From Victivallaceae bacterium (GTDB lineage Bacteria > Verrucomicrobiota > Lentisphaeria > Victivallales > Victivallaceae), in the NCBI GenBank assembly GCA_024405675.1, contig JAKSOH010000007.1, positions 1 to 34,724 of the forward strand: 34,724 nucleotides of DNA, read 5' to 3'. Shown one piece after another: positions 8,357 through 16,020 of this stretch. Position numbers and translations under genes: made by a program. The notes under the pieces are model-generated. The model searched no databases. It saw nothing but the letters and a program-made list of their open reading frames with translations, and was not told the origin of the DNA. Every line of letters starts with the position of its first letter. Position 1 is the first letter of the stretch.

Positions 8357-8421
8357 TGCCCCTTGCGGGGATGCGCAGGCCGTGCGGTTCTTCGACGGCA
8401 TGCCCTAGGAAAGCGGAATGA

Positions 8422-8868
8422 CTACTTTGTCAGTCCGTTCAGCTTCGCGCCGGTGCCGGAAACGGTGCAGCTGATTTTCTTGAAGACGAAGTAGTCCTCG
8501 GTGTCGACGCGATACTTGGCGCCGAGAACATAGTCGACCTTCCCGGATTCGCAGGCCTTGTAGGTCGCTCCGCGCTTCGCGGCGGTCACGCCGTCGACAA
8601 TCTTGAAGAGCGGGAACCCCGAGGAGGAATTGGTCTCGACGAACGCGTTGTCGGCGAACTCGTTGACTCCCCAGGTGATGATGCCGAACAGGCAGTTTGC
8701 CTTGGCGCTTCCGGATACGTCGCCGACGAGGCTGTAGTCCGGCTTGAAGACCATTTCCTCGATCTTGACCGGAGCTTCCTTGGCGACGTCGTTGGTGTTG
8801 ACGGAGGTGCAACCGGCCATGATGACGACTGCCGCGGCCGCGGCGATGATGGTGAGAATACGATTCAT
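8422..8868 (-). CDS. Small lipoprotein, weakly TRL-like
   Basis: A 148-residue lipoprotein of unknown function. The signal peptide is alanine-rich and ends in lipobox VIMAGC, with acylated Cys at about residue 19. The start at 8868 is set by AAAGGAG just upstream; a longer frame to 8967 lacks one. The mature part includes CLFGIITWGVNEFADNAF, which vaguely recalls the TRL-like small lipoprotein family (CxxxLGLxxxGDASIE-type block); this similarity is weak and should not be taken as identification. The gene is transcribed alone, ends at the 8321-8356 hairpin, and is divergent from the malic enzyme gene. Confidence 0.8.
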   Translation of the reverse strand: MNRILTIIAAAAAVVIMAGCTSVNTNDVAKEAPVKIEEMVFKPDYSLVGDVSGSAKANCLFGIITWGVNEFADNAFVETNSSSGFPLFKIVDGVTAAKRGATYKACESGKVDYVLGAKYRVDTEDYFVFKKISCTVSGTGAKLNGLTK

Positions 8869-9237
8869 TTTTTCACTCCTTTGTTTGTTTCGATACGGTT
8901 TGTTGTTGTTTCCAGTCGCGCTATCCGGCGTGTCGCAACAATATGGATTGCTGTCTGCCGTCGACATCCGCCGTGTCTGGTTCCGGAACGGAATCCGGCC
9001 ACCGCACTAGATGCGATAGTTCCCAATCTGCCTCCTTTCGTGAGAACATTCCCATAAAATAAATTATGTTTTTCATGGGAAACCGGTGTTTGCTTTTATC
9101 CGCACGCCAGACTTGTGATATCCGACTGTTTCTTTCTCCATAAAGGACTACTACTTGCAATTCAAGTCAAGCGGATTTATGTGTTTTTATGCATTTTTAT
9201 GAAAAATATTAATCGAATTTCCCATATTTTGTCAAAC

Positions 9238-9266
9238 TTGAATATGTTGTTTAGCATTGGTATATT
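9238..9266 (+). promoter_or_regulatory. Promoter of the malic enzyme-luxS operon
   Basis: TTGAAT (9238-9243), a 17-bp spacer and TATATT (9261-9266) form a good sigma-70-like promoter 45 bp before the start codon. The predicted transcript starts near 9273. Confidence 0.65.
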
Positions 9267-9276
9267 ATTGCTAAAC
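9249..9276 (+). promoter_or_regulatory. Inverted repeat spanning the malic enzyme promoter (candidate operator)
   Basis: GTTTAGCA (9249-9256) and TGCTAAAC (9269-9276) are perfect 8-bp arms flanking the -10 box with a 12-nt centre. The position over spacer, -10 and start site suits a repressor site. In the decayed copy at 8210-8237 both arms changed once, each to a G-T pair. Confidence 0.5.
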
Positions 9277-9310
9277 ACAGAACTAAACACAAGCAGGAAG
9301 GATAATTGAA

Positions 9311-10654
<1,344 letters not shown>

Positions 10655-10667
10655 GAAAGGATTTTTC

Positions 10668-11234
10668 ATGAAGAAGAACCTTGGAAAGCAGAGCGCCCTC
10701 TGCCCGATGCCGGTGCTCATCGTCGCCACCTGGAACGAGGACGGCACACCCGATGCCATGAACGCCGCCTGGGGTGGCATCCACGACACCGACCAGATCG
10801 GCGTCTGCATCGCGCCTGAGCATCGCACCGCCGCCAATCTGCTCCGCACGGAATCGTTCACCGTTTCCATCGGAACCGCCGATACCATGGTCTCTTGCGA
10901 CTACGTCGGCATCGTCTCCGGCAACAAGGTCCCCGACAAGGTGGCCATGGCCGGCTGGCATGTCGACCCGTCGTCCTTCGTCGACGCTCCGGTGATCCGC
11001 GAGCTCCCGCTCGTTCTCGAATGCAGGCTCGTCAGCTATGACAGGGAGACGGGCTGCGCCGTAGGCGATATCGTCAACGTCGCCGCCGACGAGTCGGTCC
11101 TGGGACCGGACGGCAAAGTCGACGTCGATCTCCTCGGCGCGATTTCCTTCGACCCGTTCCGCAACCGCTACATCAAGATCGGCGGTGTCGCCGGGACCGC
11201 GTTCTCCGTCGGAACCGCGCTGTTGAAGAAGTAG
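10668..11234 (+). CDS. Flavin reductase/flavoredoxin-like FMN-binding protein
   Basis: A 188-residue protein of the flavin reductase-like split-barrel family. It opens with MKKNLGKQSALCPMPVLIVA and continues with DAMNAAWGGIHDTDQIG, APEHRTAANLL and an SFTVSIG segment. This is the FMN-binding pattern of flavoredoxins (P-V-x-I-V and T-x-x-N block). Such proteins transfer electrons via bound FMN, often in anaerobes. The ATG at 10668 follows TAGGAAAGGA, where TAG is the malic enzyme stop, so it is the second gene of the operon. luxS starts 2 bp after its stop. The physiological partner is unknown. Confidence 0.88.
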   Translation: MKKNLGKQSALCPMPVLIVATWNEDGTPDAMNAAWGGIHDTDQIGVCIAPEHRTAANLLRTESFTVSIGTADTMVSCDYVGIVSGNKVPDKVAMAGWHVDPSSFVDAPVIRELPLVLECRLVSYDRETGCAVGDIVNVAADESVLGPDGKVDVDLLGAISFDPFRNRYIKIGGVAGTAFSVGTALLKK

Positions 11235-11236
11235 CC

Positions 11237-11728
11237 ATGGAATCCAGGAGCTCGATCTCATTCGACGTCGACCATCTCCGGATGACGCGGGGCATCTACA
11301 TCCCCGCGGTCGACCGCATTGAATCGGTCGTCGTCACCACTTTTGACATCCGCGTCCGGCGTCCATACGCCGAACCCGTGATGACGGAGGGCGAGGCGCA
11401 TACCGTCGAGCACATGCTGGCCACCGGACTCCGCTCGCAAAAGTCGGATCGCCTGATCGTGCTTTACTTCGGCCCGATGGGCTGCATGACCGGATTCTAC
11501 CTTTTGTTGGCGGGCGAGGCGAGCAACTCGGAGAAGGCCGATTTCATCGCCGCCGGCGCCGAGGCGGCGCTGGCGATGGAGGAGGTTCCGGCGAGAAACG
11601 CGAGGCAGTGCGGCAACTACGGTTCGCTGCTGGACGTGCAGGCTGTCAGACCGATTCTCGAGGAGATACGGGACATGGCCCGTTCGATTTCCGGGCGCGG
11701 CGCCTTCGACGCCTATCCCAGCAAATAG
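11237..11728 (+). CDS. luxS: S-ribosylhomocysteine lyase
   Basis: LuxS cleaves S-ribosylhomocysteine to homocysteine and DPD, the precursor of autoinducer-2, in the activated methyl cycle. The 163-residue length is normal. Metal ligands H55 and H59 sit in AHTVEHMLAT, C125 in RQCGNYG, and the catalytic C83 in GPMGCMTGFYLLL, all at the family positions. The gene starts 2 bp after the flavin-reductase-like gene and its last 16 bp overlap the convergent hydrolase gene. No pfs nucleosidase is seen in the window. Confidence 0.97.
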   Translation: MESRSSISFDVDHLRMTRGIYIPAVDRIESVVVTTFDIRVRRPYAEPVMTEGEAHTVEHMLATGLRSQKSDRLIVLYFGPMGCMTGFYLLLAGEASNSEKADFIAAGAEAALAMEEVPARNARQCGNYGSLLDVQAVRPILEEIRDMARSISGRGAFDAYPSK

Positions 11729-12675
11729 CGTTCGACCGCCTGCGCGGTCAGGAGATTCGAGCACATTCCGTGGTGTCCAACTGGAAGCATCTCCCTGACC
11801 ACGCACTGCGCGTTGTCCACTCTCAGGCTGTTTTTCGGCACCTTGAGGTCGAATGCTCCTCCAATGATGGTGATTTCTCCCTTGTAGTGGGCCGGCGGTC
11901 CTATGTATCGTCCAACCCCGTCCGGAGCCATGCGCAGATCCGAGATGGCGCGGTCGAACGCGTCCGCTCCCAGCATGGTCAGCAGATCCGCCCAGGGCGA
12001 TCCTCCGTTCGGCGGGGCGAGGAGTATCACCTTTCCGATTCTGGAGCTGATGAGATCCTTCGTGTCCTGTTCCAGCGCGACGCGCAGCAGCAGTCCGCCC
12101 ATGCTGTGGGTGACGAAGTGGATATTCTGCTTCAGCTTGCAGAACCGCTGCGCCGCCTTTAACAGCAGTTCCCTGCCGTGCGCTGATACTCCGGCCGTCG
12201 AGCTCATGTAGTCGTACACCAGGACGTCGTAGCCGCACGAGGATAGATGGGTCGCCATCTTGTGCATGCTGACCGCCCGGTTCACCCAGCCGTGCACTAG
12301 CACCACCGTCTCGTTCCTGCGGTTGTTCGTGGCGAGATAGGTGTAAAAGCTCTTGTAGACGGTGTCCGGAACCGTCATGATGTTGACGAACCAGTTCACC
12401 GGCCGATGCAGTATCCTGCGGAATACCAGTTCATCCGGACCGCACGACTGGCGGATTCCGGAGGGATCGACTATGCGCAGATGGTGGCCGCATCCGAATC
12501 TCTGGATGCGCCATCCGGAATTCACTGCTATGTCATGCCACGTCGTCGCCTGCCGGTGGTCCACCGCGGACTCGGCGTTGCAGTTGCATTGGCTGTCGAG
12601 TACCGCCTTCAGTGTTCCGTTGGTGACCAGGCGGTTGAACTCTGCCAGGGCGTCCCGCTTCAAAATCGTATCCAT
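11713..12675 (-). CDS. Alpha/beta hydrolase (lipase-like)
   Basis: A 320-residue predicted serine esterase or lipase. The oxyanion region is VVLVHGWVNRAVSMHKMA, the nucleophile elbow is FVTHSMGGLLLRVAL (G/T-H-S-M-G), and VILLAPPNGGSPWADLL follows, as in triacylglycerol-lipase-like hydrolases. A His is available near the C-terminus (VGHHGMCSN). About the first 110 residues are not part of the fold and are unrecognised; there is no signal peptide, so it is probably cytosolic. The ATG at 12675 follows AAGGAG. Its upstream region contains the same operator and -10 arrangement found in front of the triad operon, so it is predicted to share WYL control. It converges on luxS with a 16-bp overlap. 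Confidence 0.88.
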   Translation of the reverse strand: MDTILKRDALAEFNRLVTNGTLKAVLDSQCNCNAESAVDHRQATTWHDIAVNSGWRIQRFGCGHHLRIVDPSGIRQSCGPDELVFRRILHRPVNWFVNIMTVPDTVYKSFYTYLATNNRRNETVVLVHGWVNRAVSMHKMATHLSSCGYDVLVYDYMSSTAGVSAHGRELLLKAAQRFCKLKQNIHFVTHSMGGLLLRVALEQDTKDLISSRIGKVILLAPPNGGSPWADLLTMLGADAFDRAISDLRMAPDGVGRYIGPPAHYKGEITIIGGAFDLKVPKNSLRVDNAQCVVREMLPVGHHGMCSNLLTAQAVERYLLG

Positions 12676-12702
12676 TTGTCTCCTTGTAGATGTTCAGAAC
12701 AT

Positions 12703-12736
12703 AACATATCATGCGTCCGGTGACATTTTGTGTCAC
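12703..12736 (-). promoter_or_regulatory. WYL-type operator plus -10 box of the hydrolase gene
   Basis: GTGACATTTTGTGTCAC (12720-12736) has perfect GTGACA/TGTCAC arms. Read on the minus strand it is TGACACAAAATGTCAC, followed after 11 nt by TATGTT (12703-12708), about 28 bp before the hydrolase ATG. The same operator and the same 27-nt operator-to-hexamer distance occur three times at 15742-15956. Protein binding is inferred. Confidence 0.65.
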
Positions 12737-12974
12737 TGCTCCCGCGCCGTTTTATTTTTCAAGGCGCGGACTGCCAGTTTCGTAGCGAAGACAATCGAAC
12801 GTAAACGGGGACTGCCATGAACGCGATTGCCATAGGCCAGTTTTTCATTGTCCTGATTGCTGCGAACACCTGATGCTGAATCCTTTGCCGCAGACGGCTG
12901 TCGTTCCCGATTGTGCAGGATCGCTGCTCTTGGCCAATCTCTCCATCGGGTAGTTGGTCGGCCCCGTTATGAAT
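12737..12974. other. Intergenic stretch upstream of the mini-lipoprotein array
   Basis: Contains a GC-rich hairpin at 12743-12768 (CGCGCC/GGCGCG arms, 14-nt AT-rich loop) with no T-run after it. From 12770 to about 12970 I see nothing recognisable. Confidence 0.4.
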
Positions 12975-13003
12975 TTGATTTTCAAAAGTATATTTGCTAT
13001 ATT
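12975..13003 (+). promoter_or_regulatory. Promoter of the mini-lipoprotein array
   Basis: TTGATT (12975-12980), a 17-bp spacer and TATATT (12998-13003). The predicted start near 13010 gives a leader of about 100 nt carrying the two palindromes at 13015-13034 and 13063-13077. Confidence 0.6.
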
Positions 13004-13014
13004 AGTTATAACGG

Positions 13015-13034
13015 GTGATTCCCGCTGGAATCAC
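13015..13034 (+). promoter_or_regulatory. Perfect hairpin in the array leader
   Basis: GTGATTCC (13015-13022), loop CGCT, GGAATCAC (13027-13034). It falls at the very 5' end of the predicted transcript and could stabilise the mRNA. Confidence 0.5.
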
Positions 13035-13062
13035 TGTGTCGCAATGGTTTTTCTATTGGTTG

Positions 13063-13077
13063 TCAACACAGTGTTGA
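13063..13077 (+). promoter_or_regulatory. 15-bp palindrome TCAACACAGTGTTGA
   Basis: Perfect 7-bp arms around a single central base, 35 bp before the first lipoprotein start. It could be an operator or a leader hairpin; the one-base centre favours a DNA-binding site. Confidence 0.45.
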
Positions 13078-13111
13078 TACCGGATTTCAAAATCATGAAA
13101 GGAAAAAAGAG

Positions 13112-13288
13112 ATGAAGAAGATGATGCTGATGCTCGGTGTTGCTCTCGTTGTCGCATCCCTCGCTGGATGCGGATCCCTGCGCACCCCGGGCGAAGGAAA
13201 GAACGCCAAGAAGAACTACTATGAGACGTTCTTCGGCCTCTCCATCGAGAGCGCTGTCTACGGCGATGGTTTCATCGTCCAGAACTGA
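13112..13288 (+). CDS. Mini-lipoprotein, array copy 1
   Basis: A 58-residue lipoprotein, too short for many gene finders. It begins MKKMMLMLGVALVVASLAGC, a signal peptide with lipobox SLAGC and acylated Cys20. The mature 39 residues contain SLRTPGEGKNAKK and the block FFGLSIESAVYGDGFIV shared with copies 2 and 3. It has YYETFF where the other copies have YYCTFF. The ribosome-binding site is AAAGGAA. Function is unknown. All three copies keep length, frame, lipobox and C-terminal block, so they are real genes and not chance frames. Confidence 0.85.
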   Translation: MKKMMLMLGVALVVASLAGCGSLRTPGEGKNAKKNYYETFFGLSIESAVYGDGFIVQN

Positions 13289-13336
13289 GTAGTTCGGTAG
13301 TCAAGTCAACTGTTTAACTAGAAAAAGGAAAAGAAA

Positions 13337-13525
13337 ATGAAGAAGATTATGATGATGCTTGGTGCTGCCCTCGTCGTTTCCACCCTCGCCGGATGCGGAT
13401 CTCTCCGTACCCCGGGCGAAGGCAAGAATGCTGACAAGGTCTACTATTGCACCTTCTTCGGTCTCTCCATCGAGAGCGCTGTCTACGGTGACGGATTCAT
13501 CGTTTCCCCGATCTCCAACAAGTAA
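13337..13525 (+). CDS. Mini-lipoprotein, array copy 2
   Basis: A 62-residue paralogue of copy 1. Signal peptide MKKIMMMLGAALVV, lipobox TLAGC, then GSLRTPGEGKNADKVYYCTF and the shared FFGLSIESAVYGDGFIV block. The C-terminus is longer (SPISNK). The YYC motif adds a second cysteine in the mature chain besides the acylated one. The gene starts 48 bp after copy 1 with AAAAGGAAAAG upstream. Confidence 0.85.
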   Translation: MKKIMMMLGAALVVSTLAGCGSLRTPGEGKNADKVYYCTFFGLSIESAVYGDGFIVSPISNK

Positions 13526-13570
13526 CGCTTTCTGATGGCATTACCCGATTTTGGGTACGAAAGGAAACAA

Positions 13571-13753
13571 ATGAAAAAGCTCATGCTTCTGCTCGGAGCG
13601 GCTCTTGTCATTTCTTCCGTTGCCGGTTGCAGGTCTCTGCGCACTCCGGCCGAAGGCAAGAATGCCAAGAAGGTCTACTATTGCACGTTCTTCGGCCTCT
13701 CCATCGAGAGCGCTGTCTATGGCGATGGCTTCATCGTCCAGAACGCCAAGTAG
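13571..13753 (+). CDS. Mini-lipoprotein, array copy 3
   Basis: A 60-residue paralogue. Signal peptide MKKLMLLLGAALVIS with lipobox SVAGC; CRSLRTPAEGKNAKK replaces the CGSLRTPGEGKN of the others. The same VYYCTFFGLSIESAVYGDGF block follows, ending VQNAK. ATG at 13571 follows AAAGGAAACAA. The array ends 25 bp later at a strong terminator. Synonymous differences between copies are many while the protein block is nearly fixed, which suggests selection on the peptide. Confidence 0.85.
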   Translation: MKKLMLLLGAALVISSVAGCRSLRTPAEGKNAKKVYYCTFFGLSIESAVYGDGFIVQNAK

Positions 13754-13777
13754 TTCACTTAGCTGTATTCGACTTTG

Positions 13778-13812
13778 CGCCCGCCCGGTTTTCCGGACGG
13801 GCGTTCTTTTTA
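13778..13812 (+). terminator. Rho-independent terminator of the mini-lipoprotein array
   Basis: CGCCCGCCCGG (13778-13788), loop TTTT, CCGGACGGGCG (13793-13803) with one C-A mismatch, then TTCTTTTTAT. Only the plus orientation has a T-run. Confidence 0.9.
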
Positions 13813-13844
13813 TATCGGTAATTCTCGATAGGGGAGAGCGCTTG

Positions 13845-14672
13845 TCAGCAGGGGAAGGGGAGCGCGTCCTTCAAGTGGATGCATCTGCGGTACCTTCCGT
13901 CCGGACCTACCGCTCCGAACAATGTTCCGCACGTGCATGAGAAATCCTTGACCCCATACCTTGCGCGCATTGCGCGTGGCATGTCGCGGCATTCGCATAC
14001 GAGTTCGTCGCAGAAATTCGGCTTCATTCGCCGCGGTAGCTTGAGTTTTTCCACTTCGCGACGTATTTCATTCCATTCACCGCGTTCCAGCGCGAGTTCC
14101 GGCGTGTTCGCCGCTCGTCCGCAAAGCATCGCCGGTTCCACCATCACCGCTCCGGCCCCGGCTTCGGCCGCGGCCAGCACGGTCTCTACGGCTTCGAACG
14201 CGTTCGTCCGGTTCCCCGTTATTCTTACAGACATCGCCCACTTCGATTTCGCGGCCTGTCTTATCGACTCCAGTATACGCTCCCGGCCGCGTCCCCTCCC
14301 GGTCATTGCACCATAGGTTGCGAGACAGGGCAAACTGGTCCCCACGATTACGCTTTTCCTTTTGAGAAAGGCGAAGCGCCTCGGTGTCATCAGCGTTCCG
14401 TTGGTGAAGAGCATCAAGCCTCCTGCGGGGAGCAATTCTCGCGCATACGACACCAGGGTTCCGATGTCCTTTCTCAGCAGAGGTTCCCCTCCCGAGAACT
14501 GGAGCACAAGCGCCCCCGCGTCGACGCAGTGGCGGATGATCTTCCTCCAGGCCGATGTCGGGAGATCCTCCGGGACCGTTTCACCTTCCTCGTGCCAGTT
14601 GCAGTAGCAGAACGGACACGCATGGTTGCAGCGCGCCGTCAGTTCCAGTATTATTTCCGGCGGGCAGGGCAT
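13845..14672 (-). CDS. Radical SAM enzyme with short SPASM-like C-terminus
   Basis: A 275-residue radical SAM protein. The [4Fe-4S] motif CNHACPFC (C-x3-C-x2-C) lies near residues 14-21, preceded by EIILELTAR, and the SAM-binding FSGGEPLLR motif lies at about residues 59-67. The C-terminus has CECRD, then CTCGTLFGAVGPDGRYRRC, resembling the SPASM auxiliary-cluster signature, and the protein stops a few residues after the last cysteine (LPFPC). It is shorter than typical 350-400 residue SPASM enzymes, so the auxiliary cluster site may be incomplete. Substrate unknown; many relatives modify peptides. Its start lies 22 bp inside the WYL regulator gene, indicating coupled expression. It converges on the three mini-lipoprotein genes. 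Confidence 0.88.
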   Translation of the reverse strand: MPCPPEIILELTARCNHACPFCYCNWHEEGETVPEDLPTSAWRKIIRHCVDAGALVLQFSGGEPLLRKDIGTLVSYARELLPAGGLMLFTNGTLMTPRRFAFLKRKSVIVGTSLPCLATYGAMTGRGRGRERILESIRQAAKSKWAMSVRITGNRTNAFEAVETVLAAAEAGAGAVMVEPAMLCGRAANTPELALERGEWNEIRREVEKLKLPRRMKPNFCDELVCECRDMPRAMRARYGVKDFSCTCGTLFGAVGPDGRYRRCIHLKDALPFPC

Positions 14673-15670
14673 TTGCGGATTTCGTTCGTCTTGGCCGCCT
14701 CGAGCGCTTCGTCATGGACGCGTCTGCGGATGTTTTCCGGCTCCAGCACCTCGACCTTGCCTCCTTCCGCCAGCACCCAGCGCACGATGTCGAACTCGGT
14801 CGACGGTCCAAGCGTCACGTCCAGGCTGCCGTCCTTGTTTTCCTTGATGGTGAGTTTCTTCTTGTATTGCTGCTCGCGGATGTAGAAGGCGATCTCCTTC
14901 GCGCATCTCACCTTGACGTTGGAGAGCTTTGGATAGTCGAAGAGACCGTTCTTCCTCGTGTCGTCCAGTATGTCCTTGCGAATGTCGAATCTGATTCCAT
15001 AGGTGTCGACCGACTTTATCCGGAAAATCGCTAGTATCAGCACCTTCTTGTCTGCTATGTTCACCCCCTTGACATACCAGTTCCCGTTGCGGCAGGCGAT
15101 GATGTGGGGTTCGAAACGCATCTCCTTCGGTTCCTCGTCGGCGTCATCCTTCCCATAGGTCAGCTTGAGCGGTTTGCGTTGGCGCCACCCCTCGAACACC
15201 GTGTGGAATATCTTGGGATCCACGTCGGTGTTCGCTCCCGAGAAGATGAGCAGCGACTCCATGTACGTCACGTCGAAGAAATTCGAGTTGTTTCCCGCCA
15301 GCTCGTTGTCGACCGCGTCGCGTATCGTGGTCTTTACCGGTTCCGGCATCACGTCTTCAGCTATGCGCGCGCCCAGCATGCTGCTGGCGATGTATCCGTC
15401 GCAGAACGTCGGCGCCTGGAACACCCAGAACGGATTGTCGAGATAGTAGCCGTTGTTCTCCTGGGAGAAGACTATCGGCGCCTGGAACTCGCTTTTCAAC
15501 GCCTCGATGTCTCTCTTAATCGTGCGCTCGCTGCACGCGATGTTGAGATTGTCTACCAGCTCCGCGCGCTTCAACAACTTGGCGAAACTCGCCGAGTTGG
15601 GGTAGTTGTTCTGGCGCATTTCCGCTACCAGCTTGATCATTCTCTGTATCTGTTTCTTGTTCACCGGCAT
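14651..15670 (-). CDS. WYL-domain transcriptional regulator
   Basis: A 339-residue regulator of the HTH-WYL-WCX type. Residues about 1-90 hold a DeoR-like winged helix (NIACSERTIKRDIEAL, then NNGYYLDN). A WYL-like domain sits around LKLTYG and FEPHIIACRNGNWYVKG, the last giving the family's W-Y-V/L core. The C-terminus (FDIVRWVLAEGGKVEVLEPE) fits the WCX domain. WYL regulators respond to nucleotide-type ligands and often control defence or stress loci such as BREX and CBASS. The ATG at 15670 follows GAAAGGG; an upstream frame extension to 15847 runs through the operator repeats and is rejected. It overlaps the radical SAM gene and is divergent from the TerY-P operon. A promoter with TTGTCA and TATCTT (15706-15734) abuts operator 1, suggesting autoregulation. 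Confidence 0.9.
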   Translation of the reverse strand: MPVNKKQIQRMIKLVAEMRQNNYPNSASFAKLLKRAELVDNLNIACSERTIKRDIEALKSEFQAPIVFSQENNGYYLDNPFWVFQAPTFCDGYIASSMLGARIAEDVMPEPVKTTIRDAVDNELAGNNSNFFDVTYMESLLIFSGANTDVDPKIFHTVFEGWRQRKPLKLTYGKDDADEEPKEMRFEPHIIACRNGNWYVKGVNIADKKVLILAIFRIKSVDTYGIRFDIRKDILDDTRKNGLFDYPKLSNVKVRCAKEIAFYIREQQYKKKLTIKENKDGSLDVTLGPSTEFDIVRWVLAEGGKVEVLEPENIRRRVHDEALEAAKTNEIRKCPARRK

Positions 15671-15705
15671 GATCGAGCCCTTTCGGTTGAAGTGGTTTTT
15701 ACCAT

Positions 15706-15734
15706 AAGATAGCACCGCCGATATGCAGTGACAA
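15706..15734 (-). promoter_or_regulatory. Promoter of the WYL-radical SAM operon
   Basis: On the minus strand TTGTCA (15729-15734), a 17-bp spacer and TATCTT (15706-15711). The -35 lies inside a GTGACAA half-site 7 bp from operator 1. Confidence 0.55.
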
Positions 15735-15774
15735 TTTGCAATGACGCAAAATGTCACTCCGCCGGAAATACATT
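15728..15774 (+). promoter_or_regulatory. WYL operator/promoter module, copy 1
   Basis: TGACGCAAAATGTCAC at 15742-15757, then 11 nt, then TACATT at 15769-15774. An extra GTGACA half-site lies at 15728-15733. No TTGACA-like -35 precedes TACATT; that position is inside the operator, which would fit activator-dependent transcription or direct occlusion. Confidence 0.65.
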
Positions 15775-15830
15775 GTGTGTCGTTCGTTCCGGAACCATCC
15801 GCATTGTCGCGAGCGATGGGCGGACGGACG

Positions 15831-15864
15831 GTGACGCAAGATGTCACTCCGATGAAATTACATT
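15831..15864 (+). promoter_or_regulatory. WYL operator/promoter module, copy 2
   Basis: GTGACGCAAGATGTCAC at 15831-15847 (GTGAC/GTCAC arms), then 11 nt and TACATT at 15859-15864. It lies 90 bp after copy 1 with identical internal spacing. Confidence 0.65.
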
Positions 15865-15923
15865 AGGCGGCGTTGGTTGGAAAAAGCGGATTTCGCATGA
15901 ATCGGAATGGAGGTGATGGGCAG

Positions 15924-15956
15924 GGACACAAGATGGCACGGCATCCCTGGTACATT
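15924..15956 (+). promoter_or_regulatory. WYL operator/promoter module, copy 3 (degenerate)
   Basis: GGACACAAGATGGCAC at 15924-15939, 11 nt, then TACATT at 15951-15956, 92 bp after copy 2. Operator arms are weaker but spacing is unchanged. It is nearest to the first triad-operon gene, 65 bp before its ATG. Confidence 0.55.
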
Positions 15957-16020
15957 GTGCGTTGTGTCGTATGACGGCACTGGAAAAGTAGAGGTTTTCA
16001 TTAAGGAGGAGGTTTTGGAA

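Larger units (their letters stand above)
8128..8421. other. Intergenic stretch with decayed leader copy and terminator
   Basis: Between the oxidoreductase start and the lipoprotein stop. It contains a degenerate copy of the malic enzyme promoter/leader/start (8194-8290) and a strong hairpin (8321-8356), both listed separately. Confidence 0.7.
8869..9310. other. Divergent intergenic region between lipoprotein and malic enzyme
   Basis: About 440 bp, AT-rich in its right half. It carries the malic enzyme promoter and inverted repeat (separate entries). An imperfect long-loop inverted repeat TTCCCAT / ATGGGAA lies at 9049-9055 and 9075-9081. I see no gene here; a 79-codon minus-strand frame at 8921-9160 has no ribosome-binding site or recognisable content. 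Confidence 0.5.

Noticed and set aside
8199-8408. 69-codon plus-strand frame before the lipoprotein
   Set aside because: Its first part is the decayed malic enzyme leader read as protein; it has lost its ribosome-binding site and runs through the terminator hairpin.
8921-9160. 79-codon minus-strand frame upstream of the lipoprotein
   Set aside because: No ribosome-binding site, no recognisable content, lies in the divergent promoter region.
12743-12768. Rho-independent terminator
   Set aside because: The stem is six bp with a 14-nt loop and no downstream T-run, and no gene ends toward it.
15671-15847. 59-codon N-terminal extension of the WYL regulator
   Set aside because: It would translate the operator repeats; the ATG at 15670 has a ribosome-binding site and starts the HTH region.
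15728-15956. CRISPR-like array
   Set aside because: Only three copies of a short palindromic motif at 90-92 bp, degenerate, with internal TACATT conservation; this is a promoter/operator layout, not repeats with uniform spacers.
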